From an uncultured Erythrobacter sp. (GTDB lineage Bacteria > Pseudomonadota > Alphaproteobacteria > Sphingomonadales > Sphingomonadaceae), in assembly GCF_958304185.1 (NCBI RefSeq), contig NZ_OY284436.1, forward strand, positions 79,501-143,500: 64,000 nt of DNA. The letters are read 5' to 3'. Shown in pieces: positions 24,173 through 32,451 of the stretch. The position numbers and the translations under genes were made by a program. The stretch's first letter is position 1. Each line of letters opens with the position of its first letter. A model generated the notes under the pieces. That model saw nothing but the letters and a program-made list of their open reading frames with translations. It was not told where the DNA came from and ran no database searches.

Positions 24173-24904
24173 ATGACAAGGAAGTTGGCAGCCGAGTTTT
24201 TCGGCACGTTCTGGCTGGTGTTCGGGGGCTGCGGGTCGGCGGTGCTGGCGGCGGGCTTTCCCGAACTGGGGATCGGTTTTGCGGGCGTGTCGCTCGCCTT
24301 CGGGTTGACGGTGCTGACGATGGCCTATGCGGTCGGCGGCATTTCGGGCGGGCATTTCAACCCGGCGGTCAGCTTGGGCCTCGCAATCGGTGGGCGGTTT
24401 TCGTGGGGTGAATTGGCGCCGTATTGGGCGGCGCAGGTGATCGGGTCGTTCTGCGCGGCGGGCGTGTTGTTCGTGATCGCCAGCGGCGCGCCCGGCTTTG
24501 CTGCGGGCGGATTTGCCTCCAACGGTTATGGCGAATTGTCACCCGGCGGCTATTCGATGCTGTCTGCGCTGGTGATCGAGGTGGTGCTGACGGCGGGCTT
24601 CCTGATCGTGATCCTCGGCTCGACCTCGTCGAAAGTGCCGGGCGGCTTTGCACCGATTTCGATCGGACTGGCGCTGACGCTGATCCACCTGATCTCGATC
24701 CCCGTGACCAACACCTCGGTCAATCCGGCGCGCTCGACCAGCGTGGCGTTCTACGCCGATACGGCGGCGGTCGGGCAGTTGTGGCTGTTCTGGGTCGCCC
24801 CGCTGGCGGGCGCAGCGATTGGCGCGCTGGTTTGGAAGCTGTTGCTGGCACCGGACGAAAGCCTCGCCAATATCGGCGGGCGTGACAGCGATCCTGCAGC
24901 GTGA
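24173..24904 (+). CDS. aqpZ: Aquaporin Z
   Basis: A 243-residue six-helix channel of the MIP family. Both NPA motifs are present: NPAVS at 63-67 and NPARS near residue 184. The pore arginine follows the second NPA as in water-selective aquaporins, and the starting motif [20 protein letters not shown] is typical of AqpZ. GGGGGAGAG lies before the ATG. It stands between the amidase gene and rnpB. Confidence 0.95.
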   Translation: MTRKLAAEFFGTFWLVFGGCGSAVLAAGFPELGIGFAGVSLAFGLTVLTMAYAVGGISGGHFNPAVSLGLAIGGRFSWGELAPYWAAQVIGSFCAAGVLFVIASGAPGFAAGGFASNGYGELSPGGYSMLSALVIEVVLTAGFLIVILGSTSSKVPGGFAPISIGLALTLIHLISIPVTNTSVNPARSTSVAFYADTAAVGQLWLFWVAPLAGAAIGALVWKLLLAPDESLANIGGRDSDPAA

Positions 24905-24965
24905 TGTCGGGCGAGCGGCGGGGCAGCTTTGCAAATCCCGCCGCTGCCGCCTATAGGCCGCCCGG

Positions 24966-25388
<423 letters not shown>

Positions 25389-25396
25389 TGTTGTTT

Positions 25397-25510
25397 TTGT
25401 TTGCGTGCCCGCCTCCGCGGGCACGTCCTCGGTGCGTTTCGATCCCTGCGGGATCGAGCACCTGCGGGCGGCCAGTCGGCCTTGCGGCCTGTCCTTCGGC
25501 GGGCCGATCC
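25397..25510 (+). repeat. Structured palindromic repeat, family C, copy 1
   Basis: Hairpin 1 has nine-base arms CGTGCCCGC/GCGGGCACG with loop CTCC (25404-25425); hairpin 2 has TCGATCCC/GGGATCGA (25439-25456); a third GC-rich module (GGCCAGTCGGCCTTGCGGCC) follows. Copies lie at 37197-37311 and, inverted, at about 37330-37447. Confidence 0.85.
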
Positions 25511-25647
25511 AATGCTATGATTTGCATCTCTTTCCCCCGCCCGGGTCAAGCCCAGGGCGGGGAAAGGGGGACGGATCGCCTCGATCGCAAGGGGTTGGTG
25601 CTGGCCGCTCCTTCGCGTAACCTTAGGCGCGGGAGGATTTACCGCCG
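25511..25647. repeat. Gap with a single palindrome of the CCCGGG-TCAAG-CCC type (family D)
   Basis: The stretch before the pentapeptide gene contains one inverted repeat at about 25530-25571 with arms CTTTCCCCCGCCC and GGGCGGGGAAAG around GGGTCAAGCCCAG. The same inner sequence is found in the long inverted repeat at 27.2 kb. A GGGAGG ribosome binding site for the next gene is at about 25631. Nothing else was identified. Confidence 0.6.
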
Positions 25648-27174
25648 ATGTTCACGCTTGCCGCTGCGCTTTCACTTGCCGTGCAGTCTCCCGATCAGGA
25701 AGACGCGGCCGAGCTTGAAGCCATCGAGGCCTGCGCCCTCCCCGGCGAGGCACCGGGTGCCCGCGCGAAGTGGGCTATCATCGATGCGCGCGCGATGACG
25801 TCGCCCGCCGACCTCGCCGCAGCGCTGCGCGCCGCGCCTGCGGGCCATCGCCGGATCGTGCGCGGCGGCAGCTTCCAAGGCGCCGATATGCGCGAGCCTG
25901 CCGCGCTGCTCGCCAATGCGTGCCTGGTGTCGACCGATCTCGACAGCACCAATTGGGAAAACACCATCGTCCCCGGCCTGAGGCTGGTGCGGGTCGCCCT
26001 GACCAACGCGAAGGCCACCGGCGCGCGCTGGTCGTGGGGATCGATGCTGGGGACGAACTTGGCCGGAACCGATTTCACCGGCGCAGACCTTTACGGCATC
26101 CGTTTCGTCTCCGCGTGGCAGGGCGCGGATTTTGGCGAGGTCAGCTTCAGGGCGGCCAACCTGACCGATGCGACCTTCGCCTGCGGGATTACGGTCGACG
26201 AATGGTGCATCAATGCCGCCCCCGACCTGACTGACGCCGATCTGACCGGAGCGGACATCAGCGGCTTGGGGCTGTGGGATGCGCAGATGAACCTCGGCGC
26301 GACCCTCAACACCACCACGGTCTCGCCGCGCTCGCTCGTCAACCTTGGCGGCGCGCGGATCACCGGCCCGCTGCGGTTGGCGAGCCACTTCACCCCGACC
26401 TATCCCGACCCGCAATACGCCCCCGTCACCGCCACGGTCAGCGCCGAGGAAGCGCGCACAATCATCAACGGCACGCTTGCCGCCAGCGCCGAGGTGGATC
26501 GCCCCAGCTTTGATTGCGCCAAGGCCGCAACCCCGGTCGAGACGATGATCTGCGACGAAGAGGAATATGTCCTGCGCCGGTATGATCTCGAACTGGCCGA
26601 GGTGTGGCGCGACCTGCGGGCCGCCGGAAAGGGCGATCTGGCCGCTCAGCGACGCTGGCTGAAATCGCGCGCCGCCTGCGCGGATCGGGCCTGTCTCAGC
26701 GATCTCTACGAAGCGCGCCTCGCCGTGCTGCGCGGCCAGCTTGGGCCCGGTATCGCACTCGCGCCGGGCCAAAGCGTGACCTATCATGGCCGCCTCCTGC
26801 CGCTGCCCGAAGCGATGCGCAGCGGCGCGCTGTATGAACGCATCGTGCCGGTGCTGATCGACGCGAGCGATCAGAGCGTGACTCTCACCGGCAACCCCGA
26901 TGGCAGCATCGCCGCCACCGGCAGTGCCATCGGCGGCAATGCGCATATGTGCGATCTGGGGGTGGAGGCAGCGCGCTTTGACCGGGCCACCGGCTGGTGG
27001 AGCGCGGTTAGCGCGGAGACGGGCGTCAAGGTTCCGCTTTTCCGGATCGAGGGGCGACGCATCCTGTTCCGCTACAGCGGCAACCTCGGCGGCACGCCGG
27101 AAGAAGCGGGCGAGTTCATCAGCTGCGGCGCCAGAGCCGGCTTTGCTGACGGGCTGGATCTGACGCCGCGTTAA
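25648..27174 (+). CDS. Pentapeptide-repeat protein with LprI-like domain
   Basis: A 508-residue protein, probably exported through the short hydrophobic start (MFTLAAALSLAVQS). Residues about 70-200 hold pentapeptide repeats of the A(D/N)LxX type (FQGADMREPA, GTNLAGTDFTGADLYGIRF, APDLTDADLTGADISGLGL), which fold as a right-handed beta-helix. Residues about 288-365 (PSFDCAKAATPVETMICDEE, then RRWLKSRAACADRACLSDLY) match the Cys-containing lysozyme inhibitor LprI/DUF1311 domain. The last 130 residues are unassigned. A periplasmic role in protecting the cell wall from lysozyme-like enzymes is possible for the LprI part; the combination with pentapeptide repeats is uncommon. Confidence 0.85.
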   Translation: MFTLAAALSLAVQSPDQEDAAELEAIEACALPGEAPGARAKWAIIDARAMTSPADLAAALRAAPAGHRRIVRGGSFQGADMREPAALLANACLVSTDLDSTNWENTIVPGLRLVRVALTNAKATGARWSWGSMLGTNLAGTDFTGADLYGIRFVSAWQGADFGEVSFRAANLTDATFACGITVDEWCINAAPDLTDADLTGADISGLGLWDAQMNLGATLNTTTVSPRSLVNLGGARITGPLRLASHFTPTYPDPQYAPVTATVSAEEARTIINGTLAASAEVDRPSFDCAKAATPVETMICDEEEYVLRRYDLELAEVWRDLRAAGKGDLAAQRRWLKSRAACADRACLSDLYEARLAVLRGQLGPGIALAPGQSVTYHGRLLPLPEAMRSGALYERIVPVLIDASDQSVTLTGNPDGSIAATGSAIGGNAHMCDLGVEAARFDRATGWWSAVSAETGVKVPLFRIEGRRILFRYSGNLGGTPEEAGEFISCGARAGFADGLDLTPR

Positions 27175-27180
27175 GCCTCA

Positions 27181-27266
27181 TCCCCGTCCCGGGCTTGACC
27201 CGGGACCCAGCTCCCTTCCTACGCGGCAAAAGAAAGCGGGGCCCCGGGTCAAGCCCGGGACGGGGG
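27181..27266. terminator. Long inverted repeat between convergent genes (family D palindrome)
   Basis: Arms 27181-27204 and 27243-27266 are complementary at 23 of 24 positions, with a 38-base loop. Each arm is itself nearly palindromic around CCCGGGCTTGACCCGGG. It fills the gap between the convergent pentapeptide gene and ugd and is likely to end both transcripts. Confidence 0.75.
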
Positions 27267-27271
27267 GTAGC

Positions 27272-28582
27272 TTACACCCGTCCCACGCTCACATAAGTGA
27301 ACCCGGCGGCGGCCATATCATCGGGGTTGTAGATGTTGCGCAGGTCGACCAGCACGGGCGCGTTCGCCAGTTCCTTGACCCGCTTGAAATCGAGCGCGCG
27401 GAAGGCGTCCCATTCGGTCACGATCACCACCACATCCGCGCCTTCAATCGCGGCATAGGGATTGGCGCACATGGTCACATCGGGCAGCAACGGGCGGGCC
27501 TGCTCCATGCCTTCGGGATCATAGGCGGCGACGTCGACGCCCGCATCCATCAGCGTTTGCGCGACCGCAATCGCCGGGCTGTCGCGCATATCGTCCGTGT
27601 TGGGCTTGAAGGTCAGGCCGAGCAGCGCCGCCTTCTTGCCGCGCGCTTCGTCAAACCCGCCAAGCGCGTCGACGACCTTGCGGCCCATCGCCCGCTTGCG
27701 CGCATCGTTGACCTTGACCACAGCCTCGACGATCCGGGTCGGGCTGTCGTAATCCTCGGCGGTCTTGAGCAGTGCGAGCGTGTCCTTGGGGAAGCACGAC
27801 CCGCCATAGCCGGGGCCAGCGTGGAGGAACTTGGAACCGATGCGCTTGTCCATCCCGATCCCGCGGGAGACGTCCTGCACATTGGCGCCGACCTTCTCGC
27901 ACAGATCGGCCATTTCATTGATGAAGGTGATCTTGGTCGCGAGGAAGGCGTTGGCGGCATATTTGATCAGTTCGCTGGTGCGGCGGCTGGTGAACAGGAT
28001 CGGCGACTCATTGAGGAACAGCGGGCGATAGACTTCGCGCATCACCTCGCGCCCGAAGTCATCCTCGGCCCCGATCACGATCCGGTCAGGCCGCTTGAAA
28101 TCTCCGATCGCCGCGCCTTCGCGCAGGAATTCGGGGTTGGAGACGACGGCAAACTTATGCGCCGTCCCGGTTTCGCGGATGATCCGCTCCACCTCGTCGC
28201 CGGTGCCGACTGGCACGGTCGACTTGGTGACGATCACGGCGTCGTTCGCCAGCTTTTCGCCAACTTCGCGCGCGACTTCGTAAACGAAGGTGAGATCGGC
28301 GTGGCCATCGCCCCGGCGGCTGGGCGTGCCGACCGCGATGAAGATCGCCGCCGCGCCCGCAATGCCCTCACCCAGATCGGTGGTGAAGCTCAGGCGTCCG
28401 GCCTTCACATTGCTATCGACCAGCGCATCAAGGCCCGGCTCGTAAATCGGCATGATCCCGGCGTGGAGCCGGTCGATCTTGCTCTGATCCTTGTCGATGC
28501 AGACCACGTCGTGCCCGAAATCGGCAAAGCACGCCCCTGATACGAGCCCGACATAGCCTGACCCTACCATCGCAATTTTCAT
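27272..28582 (-). CDS. ugd: UDP-glucose 6-dehydrogenase
   Basis: A 436-residue enzyme starting MKIAMVGSGYVGLVSGACFA, with the NAD-binding GxGYVG motif. The catalytic cysteine is in GYGGSCFPKD, and the C-terminal UDP-binding domain (GLTFKPNTDDMRDSPAI) is complete. It oxidises UDP-glucose to UDP-glucuronate, a precursor for exopolysaccharide and other envelope glycans. The ATG at 28582 has GAGG at nine bases; a GTG two codons earlier is less well placed. A glycan gene pair lies about 3 kb away (31.0-33.6 kb). Confidence 0.95.
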   Translation of the reverse strand: MKIAMVGSGYVGLVSGACFADFGHDVVCIDKDQSKIDRLHAGIMPIYEPGLDALVDSNVKAGRLSFTTDLGEGIAGAAAIFIAVGTPSRRGDGHADLTFVYEVAREVGEKLANDAVIVTKSTVPVGTGDEVERIIRETGTAHKFAVVSNPEFLREGAAIGDFKRPDRIVIGAEDDFGREVMREVYRPLFLNESPILFTSRRTSELIKYAANAFLATKITFINEMADLCEKVGANVQDVSRGIGMDKRIGSKFLHAGPGYGGSCFPKDTLALLKTAEDYDSPTRIVEAVVKVNDARKRAMGRKVVDALGGFDEARGKKAALLGLTFKPNTDDMRDSPAIAVAQTLMDAGVDVAAYDPEGMEQARPLLPDVTMCANPYAAIEGADVVVIVTEWDAFRALDFKRVKELANAPVLVDLRNIYNPDDMAAAGFTYVSVGRV

Positions 28583-28636
28583 GAACACCAGCCTCTAAGC
28601 GAATACCGAAAACCGCCCGCGCTTCGATCCGCGAGG

Positions 28637-29443
28637 TTAGCGAGGCCGGTCGCCATGGAAGACCTCTGCGGCGCCCCCATCGGTTGTACGGGCCTGCAAA
28701 ATCCGCCGTTGATCGCCCTCAAGCACGAGCGCTGTAAGCACACCCGAGCGAAAAGCGCCAGTATCAATGCCGATGCGATTGCCGCAATCCATCACGTGGC
28801 CGAAGATGGTGTGGCCGTGCACCACCACCTTCTCCAGCGGGCCTTCGTGGCTGAGAAAACGCTCGCGAATCCATAGCAGGTCGCTGCGCTTCTGTTCGTC
28901 CAGCGGCCGTTCTGGATCGATGCCGGCGTGAACGAAAGCATAGTCCCCGGCGCAAATCAGCGTTTCGAACCCGGCGATGTAGTCGCGGGTCGCCTGCGGC
29001 ACGAGCTTCGGCAGCCGTTCGAAGATGTCTCCCAGCTCCAGCGTGGCGAGCTGCTTGCTCGACAAGCCGTAGCTCAGCAGCGTCTCGCGCCCGCCATGCT
29101 TGAGGAAGTGGCGCAGCGCCTCGGGCTTTTCGAAAGCGGCGAGGAACATCTCTTCGTGGTTGCCCGCCAGCACCTGCACATTGCGGGTCTGCTGCCAGGC
29201 GTGCGTGCGCGCCACCACGCCCGCGCTGTCCGGCCCGCGGTCGATCAGATCGCCGAGCACGATGATGCGGTGGTCCAGCCCCGGGGCGGCGACAATCTCG
29301 GCCTCGATGCCCGCAATCAGGGTTTCGTAGAGATCTAGCCGCCCGTGAATGTCACCAATCGCATAATAGCGCGCGCCATCCGGCACCGCCGGTAGCTTGG
29401 GCGGAGACGGAGGCCTGAAAAAATCGCGCAATCGCTGAAGCAT
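28637..29443 (-). CDS. Metallophosphoesterase (Ser/Thr phosphatase family)
   Basis: A 268-residue calcineurin-like phosphoesterase. The metal motifs are complete: GDIHGRLD, GDLIDRGPDS, GNHEEMF, and the C-terminal VVHGHTIFG and IDTGAF. These match PPP-family bacterial phosphatases of the PrpA or ApaH-like group. The substrate could be a phosphoprotein or a dinucleotide; sequence alone does not decide. It lies 54 bp upstream of ugd on the same strand. Confidence 0.88.
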   Translation of the reverse strand: MLQRLRDFFRPPSPPKLPAVPDGARYYAIGDIHGRLDLYETLIAGIEAEIVAAPGLDHRIIVLGDLIDRGPDSAGVVARTHAWQQTRNVQVLAGNHEEMFLAAFEKPEALRHFLKHGGRETLLSYGLSSKQLATLELGDIFERLPKLVPQATRDYIAGFETLICAGDYAFVHAGIDPERPLDEQKRSDLLWIRERFLSHEGPLEKVVVHGHTIFGHVMDCGNRIGIDTGAFRSGVLTALVLEGDQRRILQARTTDGGAAEVFHGDRPR

Positions 29444-29627
29444 GACTGAAGTGATGTTCCGGGTTTGCGAGGCCTATAGGGCAATGCGGCGGGCAGCACC
29501 ACGACCGCCGCGGTAGCAGGGACGCGCGCATAAGCCCCGCAACGGGGCCGCGCAATACACCCATCGGCCTGCACGCCGGACGGTGCCAATTCGTCGTCCA
29601 GTGGCGCGCAGGCCGTTGGTGGCTTGG
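29444..29627. other. Intergenic region between phosphoesterase and SIMPL genes
   Basis: No gene, clear hairpin with T-run or repeat was identified here; it should contain the end of the SIMPL transcript and the promoter of the phosphoesterase gene, both on the minus strand. Confidence 0.4.
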
Positions 29628-30380
29628 CTAGTCGAGCGTGAAGCTGACGGTCGTGACGACCCGCACCTTCTTGTACGGGCTATCGGCCGAACCCCAGCCG
29701 CCTGCCTCGCCGTCACGTGCCTCGATCTCGAAATAGCCTTGCGTGGCGTCCTTGATCTTGCCGACGCCGGAGTTGGAATCCTCGGCAAATTGCTGGGCAG
29801 AGGCGCGCGCGTCCTTGGTCGCTTCGGCCACCATTTCGGGCTTGATGTCATTGAGCTTGGTGAAGGTGTAGGCCATGCCCGAGCCTTCCTCGAGAAACAC
29901 GCCGCGCCCGACGAGGTCAAACTGCCGCGCCACGGCTTTCTGCGCGCGGGCAATGTCGGTGGTGCGCAAGGCGAGCCGCTGGCGCACGGTGAAGGTCGTG
30001 ATGCCTTCATTGGTGAAGCTGGTCACGTTCGCGCCGGTCGGTTGCAGCGCATCGGCGGGAAAGCCCAATTCCTTGAAGAACGCCTCGATCGACTGTGTGT
30101 CCCCGCGCACCTTGGCCTGCGCCTCGGCAAGGCTGGTGGAGGAGGCCGAGTAGGAGATCGTCCAGGTCGCAAGGTCGGCGGTGACATTGCGCTCCGCCAG
30201 CCCGCGCACCGTCACGGCACGCTCGGCATCCTTGGCGCGCAGCAACCCGTCGCCGAGCAGGTATCCGCCCGCGATCATGCCGACCGACAGGATTGCCGCC
30301 GTGCCGAACCAGCGCAAGCTGGCGGGCTGTTGCAGAACACCGCCGGACGCATTCGCCGGTTGCACATCGTCGCCGCTCAT
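29628..30380 (-). CDS. SIMPL (DUF541) domain protein, membrane-anchored
   Basis: A 250-residue protein from the ATG at 30380 (GAGGAA eight bases upstream). A transmembrane or uncleaved signal helix lies at about 24-42 (WFGTAAILSVGMIAGGYLLG), followed by a SIMPL/DUF541 domain beginning ERAVTVRGLAERNVTADLAT and ending KKVRVVTTVSFTLD. The domain is found in periplasmic proteins of unclear function; named members include the eukaryotic SIMPL signalling protein and bacterial oxidative-stress proteins such as YggE. It is divergent from the glyoxalase gene. Confidence 0.85.
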   Translation of the reverse strand: MSGDDVQPANASGGVLQQPASLRWFGTAAILSVGMIAGGYLLGDGLLRAKDAERAVTVRGLAERNVTADLATWTISYSASSTSLAEAQAKVRGDTQSIEAFFKELGFPADALQPTGANVTSFTNEGITTFTVRQRLALRTTDIARAQKAVARQFDLVGRGVFLEEGSGMAYTFTKLNDIKPEMVAEATKDARASAQQFAEDSNSGVGKIKDATQGYFEIEARDGEAGGWGSADSPYKKVRVVTTVSFTLD

Positions 30381-30457
30381 ACCATGTTCCTCAAGAAAGA
30401 GTTGATGCGACGAGTTGTGCATCAGTGTCGATGAACCGTTTTTGAATGGAAGTTCTC

Positions 30458-30895
30458 ATGGTCAAATATCTCCACTCCATGATCCGCGTCACCGATCCTG
30501 ATGCGACGGTCGATTTCTTCAAGCTGATCGGGCTGGAGGAAGTGCGCCGCTTCGATGTCGAGGCAGGGCGCTTCACGCTGATCTTCCTCGCCGCGCCGGG
30601 GCAGGCGGGCGTTGCCGAGGTCGAGCTGACCTATAACTGGCCGCCCGAAGACGGCAGCGGCGGCGAGGATTACAGCAGCGGCCGCAATTTTGGCCACCTC
30701 GCCTACCGCGTCGACAATATCTACGAGACGTGCCAGCGCCTGCTCGACAGCGGCCACACGATCCATCGCCCCCCGCGCGATGGGCACATGGCCTTCGTCA
30801 AATCGCCCGACGGCATCTCGGTCGAATTGCTTCAGGATGGCCATCTCGAACCGGCCGAACCCTGGGCCAGCATGCCGAATACCGGCAGCTGGTAA
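30458..30895 (+). CDS. gloA: Lactoylglutathione lyase / VOC family protein
   Basis: A 145-residue glyoxalase-fold protein. It has the paired VOC modules with likely metal ligands H7 (YLHSMIRVTD), Glu in EVELTYNW, His in FGHLAYRVDN and Glu in GISVELLQ, all matching GloA. Glyoxalase I turns the hemithioacetal of methylglyoxal and glutathione into S-lactoylglutathione. GGAAG lies six bases before the ATG. The start is only 77 bases from the divergent SIMPL gene start. The gene symbol is likely but not certain. Confidence 0.85.
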   Translation: MVKYLHSMIRVTDPDATVDFFKLIGLEEVRRFDVEAGRFTLIFLAAPGQAGVAEVELTYNWPPEDGSGGEDYSSGRNFGHLAYRVDNIYETCQRLLDSGHTIHRPPRDGHMAFVKSPDGISVELLQDGHLEPAEPWASMPNTGSW

Positions 30896-31017
30896 ACCAC
30901 TGGCTTGGGCGACGGTCGGGACGTAAACCCCGAATAAACCAAAGAAATTTCTCAACCCCGGTTGCGTGGCGGGGCTGGGCGAGGTAGCTTACTTTCCTGA
31001 TTGGGGAGGGGGTCGCC

Positions 31018-32451
31018 TTGTCCATAACCGAGCCTGGTCTGTGGCAGTGGTTGGCACTGCTACAGCGAGAATTATTGCTGTTCGCCGGGGTGTTTTTCCT
31101 GATCGGCGCGCTGGACGATCTTGCGGTTGATGGCGTGTGGCTATGGCTCCGCCTGACCGGTCGGGGCGTGACCCAGACGCGCAGTAGGCTAGCCCTCCAG
31201 CATCGCTCCCTGTCCGGGCCGGTCGCCGTGCTGATCCCCGCGTGGCAGGAAGCCGCAGTGATCGGCCAGACTGTCCGCCACCTGCTTGATACCTGGCCGC
31301 AGCCGAGCTTGCGCCTCTTTGTTGGGTGCTATCGCAATGATCCGGCGACGCTGGCGGCCGCAATGGCCACGGCGCACGGAGACCCGCGGCTGCGGCTGGT
31401 CATCGTCGAGCGTGACGGGCCGACCACCAAGGCCGATTGCCTCAACCGCCTTTATGCCGCGCTCCTGCTCGATGAAGATCGCGCCGGGCAGCGTTTCACC
31501 GGGGTCGTGTTCCACGATGCCGAAGACATGGTCGATCCGGGCGCGATGGGCCTGCTCGATGAAGCGATCGCCGAGGGCGCGGACTTCGTGCAATTGCCGG
31601 TCGAGCCGCTGGTGCCGCATCACCGCGGCTGGCTCGCGCGGCATATCGGCAGCCATTACTGCGAGGAATTTGCCGAAGCGCATGGCAAGGCGCTGGTGGT
31701 GCGCGATGCCTTGGGCGCGGGCATTCCGGGCGCAGGCGTGGGCTGCGCCGTCTCGCGCCGCGCGCTCGACAGGTTGGTTGAGCGTCACACGGCCGGGGGC
31801 GGTGAAGGCGTGCCCTTTGCCAGCGACTCGCTGACCGAGGATTACGAGCTTGGCCTTACCATTGCTGCGGCGGGCGGGCGTTGCCGCTTCGTCCGGGCGC
31901 GCGGCGCAGACGGGCGGCTGATCGCCACCCGCGCCTTCTTCCCGCATCGCTTCAATACCGTCGTGCGGCAGAAGGCCCGCTGGGTGCTCGGTATTGCGCT
32001 GCAAGGCTGGGACCGGGTCGGCTGGGCGGGCGGGGCGAACGAATTCTGGATGCGCGCGCGCGACCGGCGCGGGCCGCTGACGGCGCTGGTGATGCTGGTG
32101 GGCTATGCGCTGGTGCTGCTGACCGGAGCGATGGGAGTGATCGTCGTGACCGGCGCCGCCGAGCCAGCACCGCTGACCCCGCTGCTCAAGGCGGTGTTGA
32201 TCGCCAATGCCGCAGCGTTCCTGTGGCGGATCGCGATGCGGTTCGCTTTCACCGCCCGCGAATATGGCGCGCGCGAGGGACTGCGGGCGGTGCTGCGCCT
32301 GCCGCTGGCCAACGTCATCGCCATCATCGCCGGACGCCGCGCGGTGTTCGCCTATGCCCGCACGCTTCGCGGGCGCGCGGCGGTGTGGGACAAGACTGAG
32401 CATGATGCCCACCCGGTCTCACTGGTTGCGCTTCCGGCCGTGCCATCATGA
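31018..32451 (+). CDS. NfrB-like family 2 glycosyltransferase, truncated form
   Basis: A 477-residue membrane glycosyltransferase starting at a TTG with GGGGAGGGGG at proper distance. After an N-terminal helix (LLLFAGVFFLIGALDD), the GT2 domain has VLIPAWQEAAVIGQTV, the DxD-like HDAEDMVD (about 166), the acceptor-side TEDYELGL, and QKARW (318-322) of processive transferases; further helices follow. This order matches the NfrB part of the N4 glycan receptor system. E. coli NfrB is about 745 residues and carries a C-terminal regulatory domain, which is absent here. It overlaps the next gene by four bases, so both are coupled. Confidence 0.8.
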   Translation: MSITEPGLWQWLALLQRELLLFAGVFFLIGALDDLAVDGVWLWLRLTGRGVTQTRSRLALQHRSLSGPVAVLIPAWQEAAVIGQTVRHLLDTWPQPSLRLFVGCYRNDPATLAAAMATAHGDPRLRLVIVERDGPTTKADCLNRLYAALLLDEDRAGQRFTGVVFHDAEDMVDPGAMGLLDEAIAEGADFVQLPVEPLVPHHRGWLARHIGSHYCEEFAEAHGKALVVRDALGAGIPGAGVGCAVSRRALDRLVERHTAGGGEGVPFASDSLTEDYELGLTIAAAGGRCRFVRARGADGRLIATRAFFPHRFNTVVRQKARWVLGIALQGWDRVGWAGGANEFWMRARDRRGPLTALVMLVGYALVLLTGAMGVIVVTGAAEPAPLTPLLKAVLIANAAAFLWRIAMRFAFTAREYGAREGLRAVLRLPLANVIAIIAGRRAVFAYARTLRGRAAVWDKTEHDAHPVSLVALPAVPS

